The notes under the pieces were generated by a model. It made no database searches. It had not been told where the DNA came from and was given only the letters and a program-made list of their open reading frames with translations. The translations under genes were made by a program, and so were the position numbers. This document shows, piece after piece, positions 1 to 7,941 of a stretch of DNA of 64,000 nucleotides. The stretch's first letter is position 1. Each line of letters starts with the position of its first letter. Origin of the DNA: Enhydrobacter sp. (lineage in GTDB: Bacteria > Pseudomonadota > Alphaproteobacteria > Reyranellales > Reyranellaceae); NCBI RefSeq assembly GCF_030246845.1, contig NZ_CP126889.1:5375729-5439728 (forward strand). The letters run 5' to 3'.

Positions 1-1
1 C

Positions 2-319
2 GCGCTCGCCGGCTGCCTGTCGGCCTGCCAGTTCGGCTTCGTCGGGCCGACCGCCTACAACTTCGCGCTCTCGGTCCAGATGCTGTTCGGCGTCATCGTG
101 GGCGGCATGTATTCCCTTTGGGGCGCCGTCATCGGCGGGGTGGTGCTGGAATTCCTGCCGGGCGTCGTCGCGAGCTGGGGCAAGGGCCTGTCGGCACTGC
201 TCTACGCCGCCCTGATGATCGCCGCCATCGTGGCGATGCCGAGAGGCATCGCGGGGGCGATCACGAAATTCAAAGTCTACGTGGCCAAAAGAGCGACCGT
301 GTCATCCCGAACGCGGTGA
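2..319 (+). CDS. Branched-chain amino acid ABC transporter permease, LivM type (C-terminal part)
   Basis: The gene enters from the left edge, so only about 105 residues are visible. They show the last membrane segments of a LivM-family permease, with the motif LFGVIVGGMYSLWGAVIGG followed by two hydrophobic helices and PRGIAG, which is the usual LivM ending. It would form the membrane channel of a high-affinity uptake system for branched-chain amino acids or related substrates. The final residues (about VSSRTR) and the stop are encoded by a dispersed palindromic repeat, so the tail after PRGIAGAITKF is probably not native. LivH is a less likely alternative. Confidence 0.85.
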   Translation, partial: ALAGCLSACQFGFVGPTAYNFALSVQMLFGVIVGGMYSLWGAVIGGVVLEFLPGVVASWGKGLSALLYAALMIAAIVAMPRGIAGAITKFKVYVAKRATVSSRTR

Positions 320-370
320 GGGATCTTTGGCAATGCGATGAAAGATCCCTCGCGGCGCTCGGGATGACAC
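299..370. repeat. Dispersed palindromic repeat, family R (full copy)
   Basis: The left arm starts GTGTCATCCCGA and the right arm ends CGGGATGACAC. The inner arms GAGGGATCTTT and AAAGATCCCTC also pair, so the whole unit can fold into one long hairpin. The left arm carries the stop codon of the upstream permease, and the right arm lies 4 bp from the stop codon of the convergent crotonase. It could act as a bidirectional terminator, although it has no T-run. Confidence 0.85.
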
Positions 371-374
371 GAGG

Positions 375-1166
375 TCAGTTCCCCTTGAACACCGGGGCGC
401 GCTTCTCGACGAAGGCGCGGGCGGCTTCCTTGTGGTCGTTGGTCTCGCCGGTGCGGATCATGCGCGCGGCCTCGCTGTCGAGCGCCTCGGCGAGCGTCCC
501 TTCCTCCGCGACCTTCATGTTCTTCTTCACGTGCCACCAGGCGACGCGCGGTCCCGCAGCGAGCTTCTTCGCGAAGGTCATGGTCTCGCTCTCGAGGTTC
601 ACATCCTCGATGACACGGTTGGCGAGCCCGAGCTTCTCCATCTGCTCGGCGTTCAGGATCTCGGCGGTGAAGTAGAGCTCGCGCGCCTTGGCCGTGCCGA
701 CCAGCTTGTGCAGGAAGTAGTGCGAGCCGAAATCGCCCGAGAAGCCGACTTTGGCGAAGGCGGTCGTCATGCGCGCGCTCTTCGCCGCGAAACGCATGTC
801 GGCGGCCAGCGCGATCGAGAGGCCGGCGCCGGCGGCCACGCCGTTCACCATGGCGATGGTGGGCTTGCCCATCTCGTGCAGCAGCTCCGAGACGCGCATG
901 CGCTCGCGCAGGTCGTGGACCTTGTCCTCGTAGGTCTTGTCCTGGTCGCGCCCGGCCGCCATCGACTTCACGTCGCCACCGGCGCAGAAGGCCTTGTCGC
1001 CCGCCCCCCGCACCACCACGCAGCCGATCTCGCGCGAGCCCGCCGCCTCCTCGAGCGAGGAGCTCAGCGCCGTCATCATGTCGCGGCTGAGTGCGTTCAT
1101 GGCGTCGGGCCGGTTGAACGTGAGCTTCATCACGCCATCCTCGACGGACTTGAGAAGATCGGGCAT
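375..1166 (-). CDS. Enoyl-CoA hydratase/isomerase family protein, PaaG-like active site
   Basis: This 263-aa protein has the crotonase fold: CAGGDVKSMA forms part of the acyl-CoA oxyanion hole and NGVAAGAGLSIALAADMRF the second oxyanion loop. The two glutamates used by true enoyl-CoA hydratases are not at their usual places. An Asp in the SGDFG segment occupies the place of the catalytic Asp of PaaG-type ring-opening isomerases, so isomerase chemistry is at least as likely as hydration. The start at 1166 has a strong GGAGGAAG ribosome site. It is divergent from a second crotonase gene, suggesting a shared role in acyl-CoA or aromatic-acid breakdown. Confidence 0.85.
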   Translation of the reverse strand: MPDLLKSVEDGVMKLTFNRPDAMNALSRDMMTALSSSLEEAAGSREIGCVVVRGAGDKAFCAGGDVKSMAAGRDQDKTYEDKVHDLRERMRVSELLHEMGKPTIAMVNGVAAGAGLSIALAADMRFAAKSARMTTAFAKVGFSGDFGSHYFLHKLVGTAKARELYFTAEILNAEQMEKLGLANRVIEDVNLESETMTFAKKLAAGPRVAWWHVKKNMKVAEEGTLAEALDSEAARMIRTGETNDHKEAARAFVEKRAPVFKGN

Positions 1167-1280
1167 GGGCTTCCTCCAGGATTGCGAATCGGGGTCGGGG
1201 CGGCGATGGTTTCGTAAACCACGCGGTCACGCAACGACATTCGGTCTTGCGTGGCGGAAATGCGAGAAGGAGCTCAGCGC

Positions 1281-2129
1281 ATGACCCACGAGACGACCTA
1301 CGAGGCCCTGCAGACCGATCTGGCGGACGGCGTCATGACCGTGACGCTCGACCGCCCGGACAAGCTCAATGCCTTCGACACGACGATGAGCCGAGAGCTG
1401 ATCGACTTCTTCCAGCGCATGAACGCGATGGACGAGGTACGGGCGATCGTGGTGACGGGCGCCGGCCGCGCCTTCTGCGCCGGCGCCGACATCTCGGGCG
1501 GCTGCGGCGCCTTCAAGGTCTGGAACGACGGCAGCAAGCCGCAGAAGCGCGAGGCGAAGGACTCGATCACGCTCGCGATCTTCAACTGCCTGAAGCCGAT
1601 CGTGGCGGCGATCAACGGCGCGGCGGTCGGCGTCGGCATCACCATGTGCCTGCCGATGGACATCCGCATGATGTCGACGAGCGCCAAGATCGGCTTCGTG
1701 TTCAAAAGGCGCGGCATGGCGATGGAGGCGGGCTCGTGCTGGTTCCTGCCGCGGCTGGTCGGCATGCAGCAGGCGCAGGAATGGGTGATGTCGGCCGAGC
1801 TGTTCGGCGCCGAGGAGGCGCTGAAGGGCGGTCTCGTGCGCTCCGTCCATGCGCCCGACGAGTTGCTGCCGGCCGCCCGCGCGCTGGCGCGCAAGTTTGC
1901 TGCCGGCAGCTCCTCCGCCGTCGCCGCCGCCGTCAATCGCCGGCTGATGTGGAGCATGTGGGGTGCACAGGATCCGCTCGACGCCGTCACGCTCGACCTG
2001 CAGTGCGTCGGCTACCTGGCCGCGAGCGCCGATGCGCAGGAAGGCATCCGCTCCTTCTTCGAGAAGCGTGCCCCCAACTTCCCGCTCAGACCCAGCAAGG
2101 ACATGCCGCCGTTCGGACCGTGGGCGTGA
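1281..2129 (+). CDS. Enoyl-CoA hydratase/isomerase family protein
   Basis: This is a 282-aa crotonase-superfamily protein. VTGAGRAFCAGADISGG and NGAAVGVGITMCLPMDIRM are the two oxyanion-hole segments, and the C-terminal half carries the FVFKRRGMAMEAGSCWFLPR pattern common in proteobacterial crotonases, where the Glu of MEAG may be the acid/base. The start at 1281 is preferred over the GTG at 1251 because AAGGAG lies about 9 bases before it. It is probably an enoyl-CoA hydratase acting on a branched or aromatic CoA ester. The substrate is not identifiable from sequence. Confidence 0.87.
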   Translation: MTHETTYEALQTDLADGVMTVTLDRPDKLNAFDTTMSRELIDFFQRMNAMDEVRAIVVTGAGRAFCAGADISGGCGAFKVWNDGSKPQKREAKDSITLAIFNCLKPIVAAINGAAVGVGITMCLPMDIRMMSTSAKIGFVFKRRGMAMEAGSCWFLPRLVGMQQAQEWVMSAELFGAEEALKGGLVRSVHAPDELLPAARALARKFAAGSSSAVAAAVNRRLMWSMWGAQDPLDAVTLDLQCVGYLAASADAQEGIRSFFEKRAPNFPLRPSKDMPPFGPWA

Positions 2130-2149
2130 CGCTGAGGGACCGCACATCG

Positions 2150-2222
2150 GTGTCATGCCGAGCGCAGCGAGGGATCTTTGGTGGACGCCGCGAAAGATCC
2201 CTCACTTCGTTCGGGATGACAC
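2150..2222. repeat. Dispersed palindromic repeat, family R (full copy)
   Basis: The left arm is GTGTCATGCCGAGCG with one base changed from the consensus, and the right arm ends TTCGGGATGACAC. It fills the gap between two convergent genes (crotonase ending at 2129 and petA ending at 2237), a typical place for such elements. Confidence 0.85.
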
Positions 2223-2236
2223 CATCATTGCAACGG

Positions 2237-2893
2237 TCAGATCTGCACGATCGAGCGGAGGTCGAAGTCGGAGCCGGGGCCCGGCGGATTCTCGCCGATG
2301 CGCAGGACCGTGTCCTTGACAAAACGATAGGGCGGCACGGGTAGGTTGTAGGGCGCCGGCACGCCCTTGAAGACGCGGGCCGCCAGATCGTAGCGCGAGC
2401 CGTGGCAGGGGCAGAAGAAGCCGCCCGGCCAGCTCGGGCCGAGATCGCCGCCGGGCGCCGCCCTGAGCTGCGGGATGCAGCCGAGATGCGTGCAGATGCC
2501 GACGACGACCAGGTATTCCGGTTTGATCGAGCGGTGCCAGTTCCTGGCGTATTCGGGCTGCTGGAGGACGGTGGAGTCCGGGTCGGCGAGCAGGTCGGTG
2601 TCGCGCGCCTGTCGCAGCATGTCGAGCGCGGCGGGCGTGCGATGCATGATGAAGATCGGCCGGCTGCGCCAGAGCACCGTGATCTGCTGGCCGCCCTGCA
2701 CCTTCGAGATGTCGACATCGACGGGCGCGCCCGCCGCGATCACGTCGGCGGCGGGATTGAGAGAGTTTATGAAGGGCCAGGCGGTGGCGATGGCGCCGAC
2801 CGCGGTCATGGCGCCCGCCGCCGCGAGCAGGAAGTCGCGGCGTGTCGCCTCGACGGGAGGGAACTTTTCGACCTGGTCTGTCATCTCAGCCAT
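2237..2893 (-). CDS. petA: Rieske iron-sulfur subunit of ubiquinol-cytochrome c reductase (orphan)
   Basis: The protein is about 218 aa from the chosen start. Residues 18-40 hold a twin-arginine (RRDFLL) signal anchor, as expected for the Rieske subunit exported by Tat. Cluster box I is CTHLGC (about 134-139) and box II is CPCHGS (about 161-166). It would carry electrons from ubiquinol to cytochrome c1 in complex III. Cytochrome b and c1 genes, which usually follow petA, are absent: the downstream gene is convergent. The start could also be Met-31 or Met-37 of the longer reading frame, which opens at 2992. Confidence 0.9.
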   Translation of the reverse strand: MAEMTDQVEKFPPVEATRRDFLLAAAGAMTAVGAIATAWPFINSLNPAADVIAAGAPVDVDISKVQGGQQITVLWRSRPIFIMHRTPAALDMLRQARDTDLLADPDSTVLQQPEYARNWHRSIKPEYLVVVGICTHLGCIPQLRAAPGGDLGPSWPGGFFCPCHGSRYDLAARVFKGVPAPYNLPVPPYRFVKDTVLRIGENPPGPGSDFDLRSIVQI

Positions 2894-3103
2894 CGCTCGC
2901 ATCAGACATCGGTCGCCGCCGGGCGACGGCAAGATGGTGTGATGTTCGGACGCGCGACTGCCTGCGACGCCGCCGCTCGACGGCGCCGGCAACCTTTTGC
3001 CGTTCCCCGCGTTCGCCGTGCCACGATACGAATTTCAGTCGCTATGACGGCTTGGAAGCCTGCCGCGTCGGGCGTCTAATGACGGCCTCGACGGAGGCCG
3101 CCC

Positions 3104-4705
3104 ATGTCGCCGGACACCTCATCCCTCGCCGCTCCGCGTTCGGATCCTCTCTATGCCGCGCTCGAGGCGCGCATCCTGGACCGCGACCAGAAGGGCGCGA
3201 GCGAGGTCTACTACAAGCTGGCGAAGGACGGCCGGCCCCTGACCGAGATGCTGCGCGAGGGGGTGCGCATCCACGCGCCCTACACGCACGTGCCCTATCA
3301 CGAGCGCCTCGACGACGGCTACGTGAACTTCGTCAACAACGACCATTGCCTGCTCAGCGCCCGCGCGACGCTGCATCTCTCCAGGATGCTGCCGGGCGCG
3401 GCGTCGGGCCTGCCGATGGCGCAGACCGTCTGGTACATCCCGACCGGCCTCGACATCTGGAACCAGAAGATCGGCAAGGCGCCGGGCCACTATTCGCGGG
3501 GATTGCAGGTGCCGGACGGCCCGCCGCCCGCACCGTTGGTCCACTGGCCCGACCAGGAGCCGCTCGCGCTCGACGGGCCGCTGAAGGAGCGGCTCGGCCG
3601 CTGGATGACGCTGGTGCATCGCGGCCAGGTGAGCGAGGCCTATCGCGTCTTCCTGGGTCTCATGGCCAACCCTGCCGAGCGGCGCGCCGCTCTGGCCGAG
3701 CTCGTCTTCGCCGGCCTGATCGACGTGCAGGACCGCGCATTCCAGAACCGCTCCTACACCACCGGCCACAAATCTTTCCGCGCCCGTGCCACCGTCGAGC
3801 TGGGCGAGGCGATTGGCTGGGCGGCCGCCCACGACGTGCTCTATGCCGGCGCGCTCGACATCGCCGTCGGCCCGCGCTGGTACTCGCTCTACGAGAGCGC
3901 CTGCAACGCGGTCACCGTCTATCTCGAAGGCCAGGTGCTGCATGCCGTGCCCTATGCCGGCACGACCGGGCAGGAGCGCGCCCTGCTTGCCAGCAGGACG
4001 GCGCTCGACAAGGCCGAGTCGGAGGCGCTGGTCGAGGTCACGCTGCGCGCGCCCGAGCCCGGCTATCTCCTCGAGGTCACGAAGCTCCTGAAGGCCGGCA
4101 GGGATCCGCGCTCGATCCTCGACGCGTTGCAGATCGGCGCCGCGCAGGTCGTGCTGGAGACGCACAGCGAGCTCAACTTCTCCCTGCCGCAGCACTGCTA
4201 CGAGTACGTGAACACGCTCGGCTGGTTCTGGGACACCTTCGACCATCCGCAACGCATCAAGCTGCTCTATCTCGCCGCCGCCTACCTCAACCAGAACGCC
4301 TTCCACCAGAAGCTGACCGGCGACCTGCTGCCGCCGCGCATCGAGAGGCCGTCGAACGTCGAAGGCTTCGACGCCGACCGGCTGGCGGCCGCCGTCGAGG
4401 CGGCGACATTGGCGCTCGATGCGCCCAAGGCGGTGGGCTGGACGCAGGCCTATCTCGACAGTGGACACGACCGCGCGCCGCTGGTGCGCGCTCTGGCGCT
4501 GGCGGCCAGCCGGCTGGGCAACGATCCCCACAACCAGGAGATCGTGCTCTGCCTGCTCGAGGATTATGCCAAGAACCGCAGTCCCGACCGCGACCGCCTG
4601 CTCCTCGCCGCCGCGCAGCACACCGCCCGTCACCGCAAGTACGGCGACCCGCTCGACTGCAGCCACCGGTTCGGGAAGGCGATGGGGATAGCCTCGCTCT
4701 TGTGA
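3104..4705 (+). CDS. Uncharacterised 533-aa protein, divergent from petA
   Basis: I do not recognise this family. The 533-aa product has no signal peptide or clear membrane segment and looks mostly helical. It has a His-rich N-terminal part (HAPYTH, PYHER, NNDHCLL, LHLSR), a central TTGHKSF/YESACNAVTVYL segment and a conserved-looking SLPQHCYEYVNTLGWFWDTF stretch, which could suggest a metal-dependent or oxidase-like enzyme. An excellent GGAGG ribosome site precedes the start. It is transcribed away from the Rieske gene with about 210 bp between starts. Its stop codon abuts a family-R repeat. The functional link to the Rieske protein is only positional. Confidence 0.8.
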   Translation: MSPDTSSLAAPRSDPLYAALEARILDRDQKGASEVYYKLAKDGRPLTEMLREGVRIHAPYTHVPYHERLDDGYVNFVNNDHCLLSARATLHLSRMLPGAASGLPMAQTVWYIPTGLDIWNQKIGKAPGHYSRGLQVPDGPPPAPLVHWPDQEPLALDGPLKERLGRWMTLVHRGQVSEAYRVFLGLMANPAERRAALAELVFAGLIDVQDRAFQNRSYTTGHKSFRARATVELGEAIGWAAAHDVLYAGALDIAVGPRWYSLYESACNAVTVYLEGQVLHAVPYAGTTGQERALLASRTALDKAESEALVEVTLRAPEPGYLLEVTKLLKAGRDPRSILDALQIGAAQVVLETHSELNFSLPQHCYEYVNTLGWFWDTFDHPQRIKLLYLAAAYLNQNAFHQKLTGDLLPPRIERPSNVEGFDADRLAAAVEAATLALDAPKAVGWTQAYLDSGHDRAPLVRALALAASRLGNDPHNQEIVLCLLEDYAKNRSPDRDRLLLAAAQHTARHRKYGDPLDCSHRFGKAMGIASLL

Positions 4706-4804
4706 AAGATCCCTCGCTGTCGCTCGGGATGACACGATCTTCGGACCAGCGATGATGTGTCATCCCGAGGCGAAGCCGAGGGATCTCGTGGCCCGGCGTG
4801 ACAC
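4703..4804. repeat. Dispersed repeat, family R, two half-units in everted order
   Basis: A right-arm half (GAAAGATCCCTCGCTG to GGGATGACAC, 4703-4735) is followed by a left-arm half (GTGTCATCCCGAGG to GGGATCTCG, from 4757), the reverse of the normal order. A second GACAC at 4800-4804 closes the unit. The first half begins inside the stop codon of the upstream 533-aa gene. Confidence 0.8.
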
Positions 4805-4831
4805 GGCAGATGCCTGATGTAGGCTGGCCCC

Positions 4832-5842
4832 ATGAAAGCGATGATGTGCGAGAGATGGGGTGGGCCGGAGGATCTCCGGCTGCGCGACGTCGCGCGGCCA
4901 GCCCTGAAGCCGGGGCAGGTGCGGATCCAGGTGCGCGCGGCGGGCGTGAGCTTTGCCACGACGCTGGTGATCGCCGGCAAGTACCAGCGCAAGCCGCCGC
5001 TGCCCTTCGCGCCGGGCACCGAGGTCTCGGGCGTGGTGATCGACGCCGATCCCGCCTGCAGGCGCGTGAAGGTCGGCGACGAGGTCGTGGCCGTGCTCGA
5101 CTGGGGCGGGCTCGCCGAGGAAGCCGTGGCGCACGAGGTGAACGTATTCCCCAAGCCGGCCAATGTGGGCTTCGTCGAGGCGATCCAGCTCGCCATCTCC
5201 TACCCGACCTCGGCCGCCGCCCTCACCTGGCCCTCCGTTCTCGACCTCAGGGAGGGCCAGACGCTGCTGGTGCATGCGGCGGCGGGCGGCGTCGGCGTGG
5301 CCGCGGTCGAGATCGGCAAGATCCTGGGCGCGACCGTGATCGCGACCGCCGGCGGCACGCGCAAGGCGGCGTTCGCCCGGACACACGGCGCCGATCACGT
5401 GATCGACTACGGCACGCGCGACTTCCGCACGGAGGTCCTGAAGCTCACCGCCGGCCGCGGCGTCGATCGCGTCTACGATCCGGTGGGCGGCGATGTGTTC
5501 ACGCAGTCGCTGCGCTGCCTGGCGGTCGAGGGCCGCATCTGCCCGATCGGCTTCGCCGGCGGCGCGATCCCGCAGGTGCCGGCCAACATCCTGCTGGTGA
5601 AGTCGATCGCGGTGATGGGCTTCAACTACGGCTACTATGTCGGCTGGAGCCCGCACGACGCGCGCTTCGAGCAGGCCGGACGAACCTTCGCGCTGATGGA
5701 GCGTATCCGCGCCTGGTGCGAAGCGGGCCGATGCCGGCCGCATGTCGACCGGACCTTCCGGCTGGACGAGGCGGCCGCCGCCCTGCAGGCGCTGCTGGAA
5801 CGCAGCGTCACCGGACGTGTGGCCGTCGTCATGGACGCCTGA
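4832..5842 (+). CDS. Zinc-independent NADPH:quinone oxidoreductase-like protein (MDR family)
   Basis: This 336-aa protein belongs to the medium-chain dehydrogenase/reductase superfamily. It has a GroES-like N-terminal half (PGTEVSGVVI, VKVGDEVVAVL) and a Rossmann half with VHAAAGGVGVAAVEIGK for NADPH binding (about 148-166). The Cys/His zinc ligands of alcohol dehydrogenases are missing, as in quinone oxidoreductases. It likely reduces quinones or activated alkenes in the cytoplasm. The next gene, a small VOC protein, follows within 50 bp and may be co-transcribed. Confidence 0.88.
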   Translation: MKAMMCERWGGPEDLRLRDVARPALKPGQVRIQVRAAGVSFATTLVIAGKYQRKPPLPFAPGTEVSGVVIDADPACRRVKVGDEVVAVLDWGGLAEEAVAHEVNVFPKPANVGFVEAIQLAISYPTSAAALTWPSVLDLREGQTLLVHAAAGGVGVAAVEIGKILGATVIATAGGTRKAAFARTHGADHVIDYGTRDFRTEVLKLTAGRGVDRVYDPVGGDVFTQSLRCLAVEGRICPIGFAGGAIPQVPANILLVKSIAVMGFNYGYYVGWSPHDARFEQAGRTFALMERIRAWCEAGRCRPHVDRTFRLDEAAAALQALLERSVTGRVAVVMDA

Positions 5843-5890
5843 GGAACGGAGACCGGCGGCATCGGCAATCATTCCGCCTGGAGGCCAGCG

Positions 5891-6292
5891 ATGACACTGC
5901 TGCTCAATATCGATGTGCCCGATGTCGAGACGGGCGTCCGCTTCTACACGACGGCGTTCGATCTGAAGGTCGGCCGCCGGTTCGGCATGGATTTCGTCGA
6001 GCTGCTGGGCTGGCCCGCCACGGTCTATCTCCTGACCAAGAAGGCGGGCACCGTGGGCGCGGGCGGCGATCTGCGGCGCTATGACAGGCACTGGACGCCG
6101 GTCCATGCCGACATCGTCGTCGACGATGTGGAGGCCGCCGTCGCGCGCGCCGTCGCCGCGGGCGCGACGCTCGAGGCGCCGGCCAGGGACGCCGCCTACG
6201 GAAGAATCGCCATGCTCGCGGATCCGTTCGGCCACGGCTTCTGCCTGCTCCAGTTCAACCGGCAAGGCTACGACGCCCTTCTCGCCCCCTGA
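5891..6292 (+). CDS. VOC (glyoxalase/bleomycin-resistance) superfamily protein
   Basis: This 133-aa single-domain VOC protein has two beta-alpha-beta-beta-beta modules. The first includes VPDVETGVRFYTTAFDL and the second HADIVVDDVEAAVARAVAAGA, ending in DPFGHGFCLLQF, the usual C-terminal VOC signature. Proteins of this kind bind a divalent metal and act as lyases, isomerases or drug-binding proteins. The substrate is unknown. It sits between a quinone-oxidoreductase-like gene and a 107-aa gene, all on the same strand with short gaps. Confidence 0.85.
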   Translation: MTLLLNIDVPDVETGVRFYTTAFDLKVGRRFGMDFVELLGWPATVYLLTKKAGTVGAGGDLRRYDRHWTPVHADIVVDDVEAAVARAVAAGATLEAPARDAAYGRIAMLADPFGHGFCLLQFNRQGYDALLAP

Positions 6293-6306
6293 GGCGGCCG
6301 CGAGGC

Positions 6307-6630
6307 ATGACGCTCGAGATCCTGGAGCAGGCAATACGCGAGAGGCGCTGCGTCACCGGCCGCCACAAGGACGGCGAACGGCATTTCGCCCCGCACGCGA
6401 TCGGCTTCAAGGCGGACGGCACGCCGGCGGCCTTCGTGTTCCAGTACGGCGGCGAGACGTCGAGCCGGTTGCCGCCGCGCGGCGAGTGGCGATGCCTGGA
6501 CCTGCCGGATCTGTCGGACCTGCGCCTCAACGACGACCGCTGGCGCACCTTCTCCAACTACAGCCTCGCGCGGCAGACCTGCCTGGCCGAGATCGCGCTG
6601 TCGGTACCCGAACGGCCTACTTCTTCGTGA
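6307..6630 (+). CDS. Hypothetical protein, 107 aa, weakly WYL-like
   Basis: This is a small cytoplasmic protein with no signal peptide. The order of features (an Ile-rich first helix, RRCVTGRHKDGERHFAPHAIGF, then strands ending FSNYSLARQTCL) resembles the ligand-sensing WYL/SH3-like fold. That is a fold-level impression only, and no helix-turn-helix is present. It starts 14 bp after the VOC gene. Its last 14 bases overlap the convergent secreted-protein gene. Confidence 0.65.
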   Translation: MTLEILEQAIRERRCVTGRHKDGERHFAPHAIGFKADGTPAAFVFQYGGETSSRLPPRGEWRCLDLPDLSDLRLNDDRWRTFSNYSLARQTCLAEIALSVPERPTSS

Positions 6631-6979
6631 GCGTGCCGCCGAACTTGCAGTAGCCGTCGAGGACCACGGTGCTGTCGCCTTCCTTCAGCGAGCCGATGAC
6701 GTCCATCGTGCCGCCGCCGCCGACCTCGGCTTTGGTTCTGAACGCGCGGTCGGCGCCGAGCGCCGCCTCGAAATGCCGCTCGGGGCGTCCCTGCTGCTGG
6801 AAGCGGCCGGTCACCTTGCTGCCCTCCAGCGTGACATCGATGGTCATCTTGTAGGTCGGGCATTTCGAGCTGCCCTGCACGTTGGTGCCCATGCCGGTCC
6901 AGCTATAGGCCACCGGCTGCGCCTGCGCCGCGCCAGCCAGCGCCAGCACTGCCCCCGCCATCACGACAATCCCTCGCAT
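6617..6979 (-). CDS. Small secreted protein, 120 aa
   Basis: A clear Sec signal peptide (about residues 1-20, MRGIVVMAGAVLALAGAAQA) precedes a roughly 100-aa beta-rich domain with two cysteines. The start has a GGGAGGAG ribosome site. The mature part (YSWTGMG, KMTIDVTLEGSKVTGRF, KFGGTLTKK) resembles small periplasmic lipocalin- or dehydrin-like hypothetical proteins, but I do not recognise a named family. The 3' end overlaps the convergent 107-aa gene by 14 bp. Confidence 0.75.
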   Translation of the reverse strand: MRGIVVMAGAVLALAGAAQAQPVAYSWTGMGTNVQGSSKCPTYKMTIDVTLEGSKVTGRFQQQGRPERHFEAALGADRAFRTKAEVGGGGTMDVIGSLKEGDSTVVLDGYCKFGGTLTKK

Positions 6980-7052
6980 GGCTCCTCCCCTCTCTTCTGA
7001 TCGACGAAGAAGAGTACGCCACTTTGGCCGTGACGACAGCGATCTTGGAATC

Positions 7053-7073
7053 GCGTCATCCCCGGAATGACAC
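7053..7073. repeat. Decayed remnant of the family-R repeat
   Basis: A short stretch, GCGTCATCCCCGGAATGACAC, keeps only the outermost arms of the family-R palindrome. It sits between two leftward genes. It may equally be an independent small hairpin. Confidence 0.4.
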
Positions 7074-7085
7074 AGAATGTGAAAG

Positions 7086-7871
7086 CTAGAAGAACGCCTG
7101 GATGGCCTTCAGCACGGCATCGGGCCTTTCCTGGCCGACGGCGTGGCCGGCCTTGGCGACCTTGACCAGCTTCGACCCGGGGATCGCCTTCCTGAAAGCC
7201 TCGCCATAGACGGGCGGAATCAGCGCATCCTCCTGGCCCCAGACGATCAAAGTCTTGGCGATGACGCGATGGAGCCGCTGGGCCAGCCCGCGGTCGGGGA
7301 TGGGGAAGAGGATCTTGCCCGCCATGCCCAGCCGCCGCGCGTTGGTGACCAGGAACTGCTTGAGGAACTCCGGATCGTTCATGTCGCCGCCGCCAGCGGT
7401 CATGAGCTTCTTGCCGGCCTCGGCGTCGTGGAACAGGAGCGCCGGCAATTCGTAGGGCAGCTTGGAGAAGATATCGACGACGGGATGGTCGTCGAGCCAC
7501 AGCCCGGCGGGCGCGAGCAGGCAAAGCTTCGCGACCTCGGTGCGGGCGATCGCCGCCATCTCCGCCGCGATCATGCCGCCCATCGAATGGCCGACCACGA
7601 TCGGCGCCTCGAGCTCGAGCTTCGCCATCGCGTCGAGCGTGTGCAGCGTGAAGTCGAGCATGTCGCGCAGTCCATCCTCGCCGTCCGACCGGCCGTAGCC
7701 CGGCAGCAGCGGCGCCGCGACCCGGTACTTCGTGGCCAGCGCGGCGAGCAACGGGTCGTTCAGCATGTGCCCGCCGGCGCCATGCAGGAACAGGAGATCG
7801 CGCCCCTTCCCTGCCTCCGCCACCTCGATGCGCATGCCCGAGGGTTTGAGGGTGATGAGTCTCGACTTCAT
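7086..7871 (-). CDS. Alpha/beta-fold hydrolase
   Basis: This protein of about 261 aa has the complete catalytic set: the HG oxyanion motif FLHGAGG, the nucleophile elbow GHSMGG, the acid in LIVWGQEDALIP and the base in AGHAVGQERPD. The core domain matches the C-C hydrolase/esterase group, but the substrate is not identifiable. The first possible ATG (7886) lies inside a family-S repeat, so the Met at 7871 directly after the repeat is preferred. It has no evident ribosome site. The upstream LLM-class monooxygenase gene runs in the same direction. Confidence 0.85.
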   Translation of the reverse strand: MKSRLITLKPSGMRIEVAEAGKGRDLLFLHGAGGHMLNDPLLAALATKYRVAAPLLPGYGRSDGEDGLRDMLDFTLHTLDAMAKLELEAPIVVGHSMGGMIAAEMAAIARTEVAKLCLLAPAGLWLDDHPVVDIFSKLPYELPALLFHDAEAGKKLMTAGGGDMNDPEFLKQFLVTNARRLGMAGKILFPIPDRGLAQRLHRVIAKTLIVWGQEDALIPPVYGEAFRKAIPGSKLVKVAKAGHAVGQERPDAVLKAIQAFF

Positions 7872-7924
7872 GCGGACCGCGGGCATCTTGCCCGCCTCAT
7901 GAGCGGGCCGGAGGCCCGCGGTCC
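7872..7924. repeat. Dispersed palindromic repeat, family S
   Basis: The core GAGCGGGCCGGAGGCCCGC is followed by GGTCC and preceded by GGACCGCGGGC, so the outer arms pair. It fills most of the gap between the LLM oxidoreductase stop and the hydrolase start and touches the chosen start codon. Confidence 0.75.
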
Positions 7925-7941
7925 AGAAGAAAAAAGCCGGC

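Noticed and set aside
299..370. CRISPR interpretation of the repeats
   Set aside because: The copies are single, far apart, palindromic over their whole length and lack regularly spaced spacers or cas genes.
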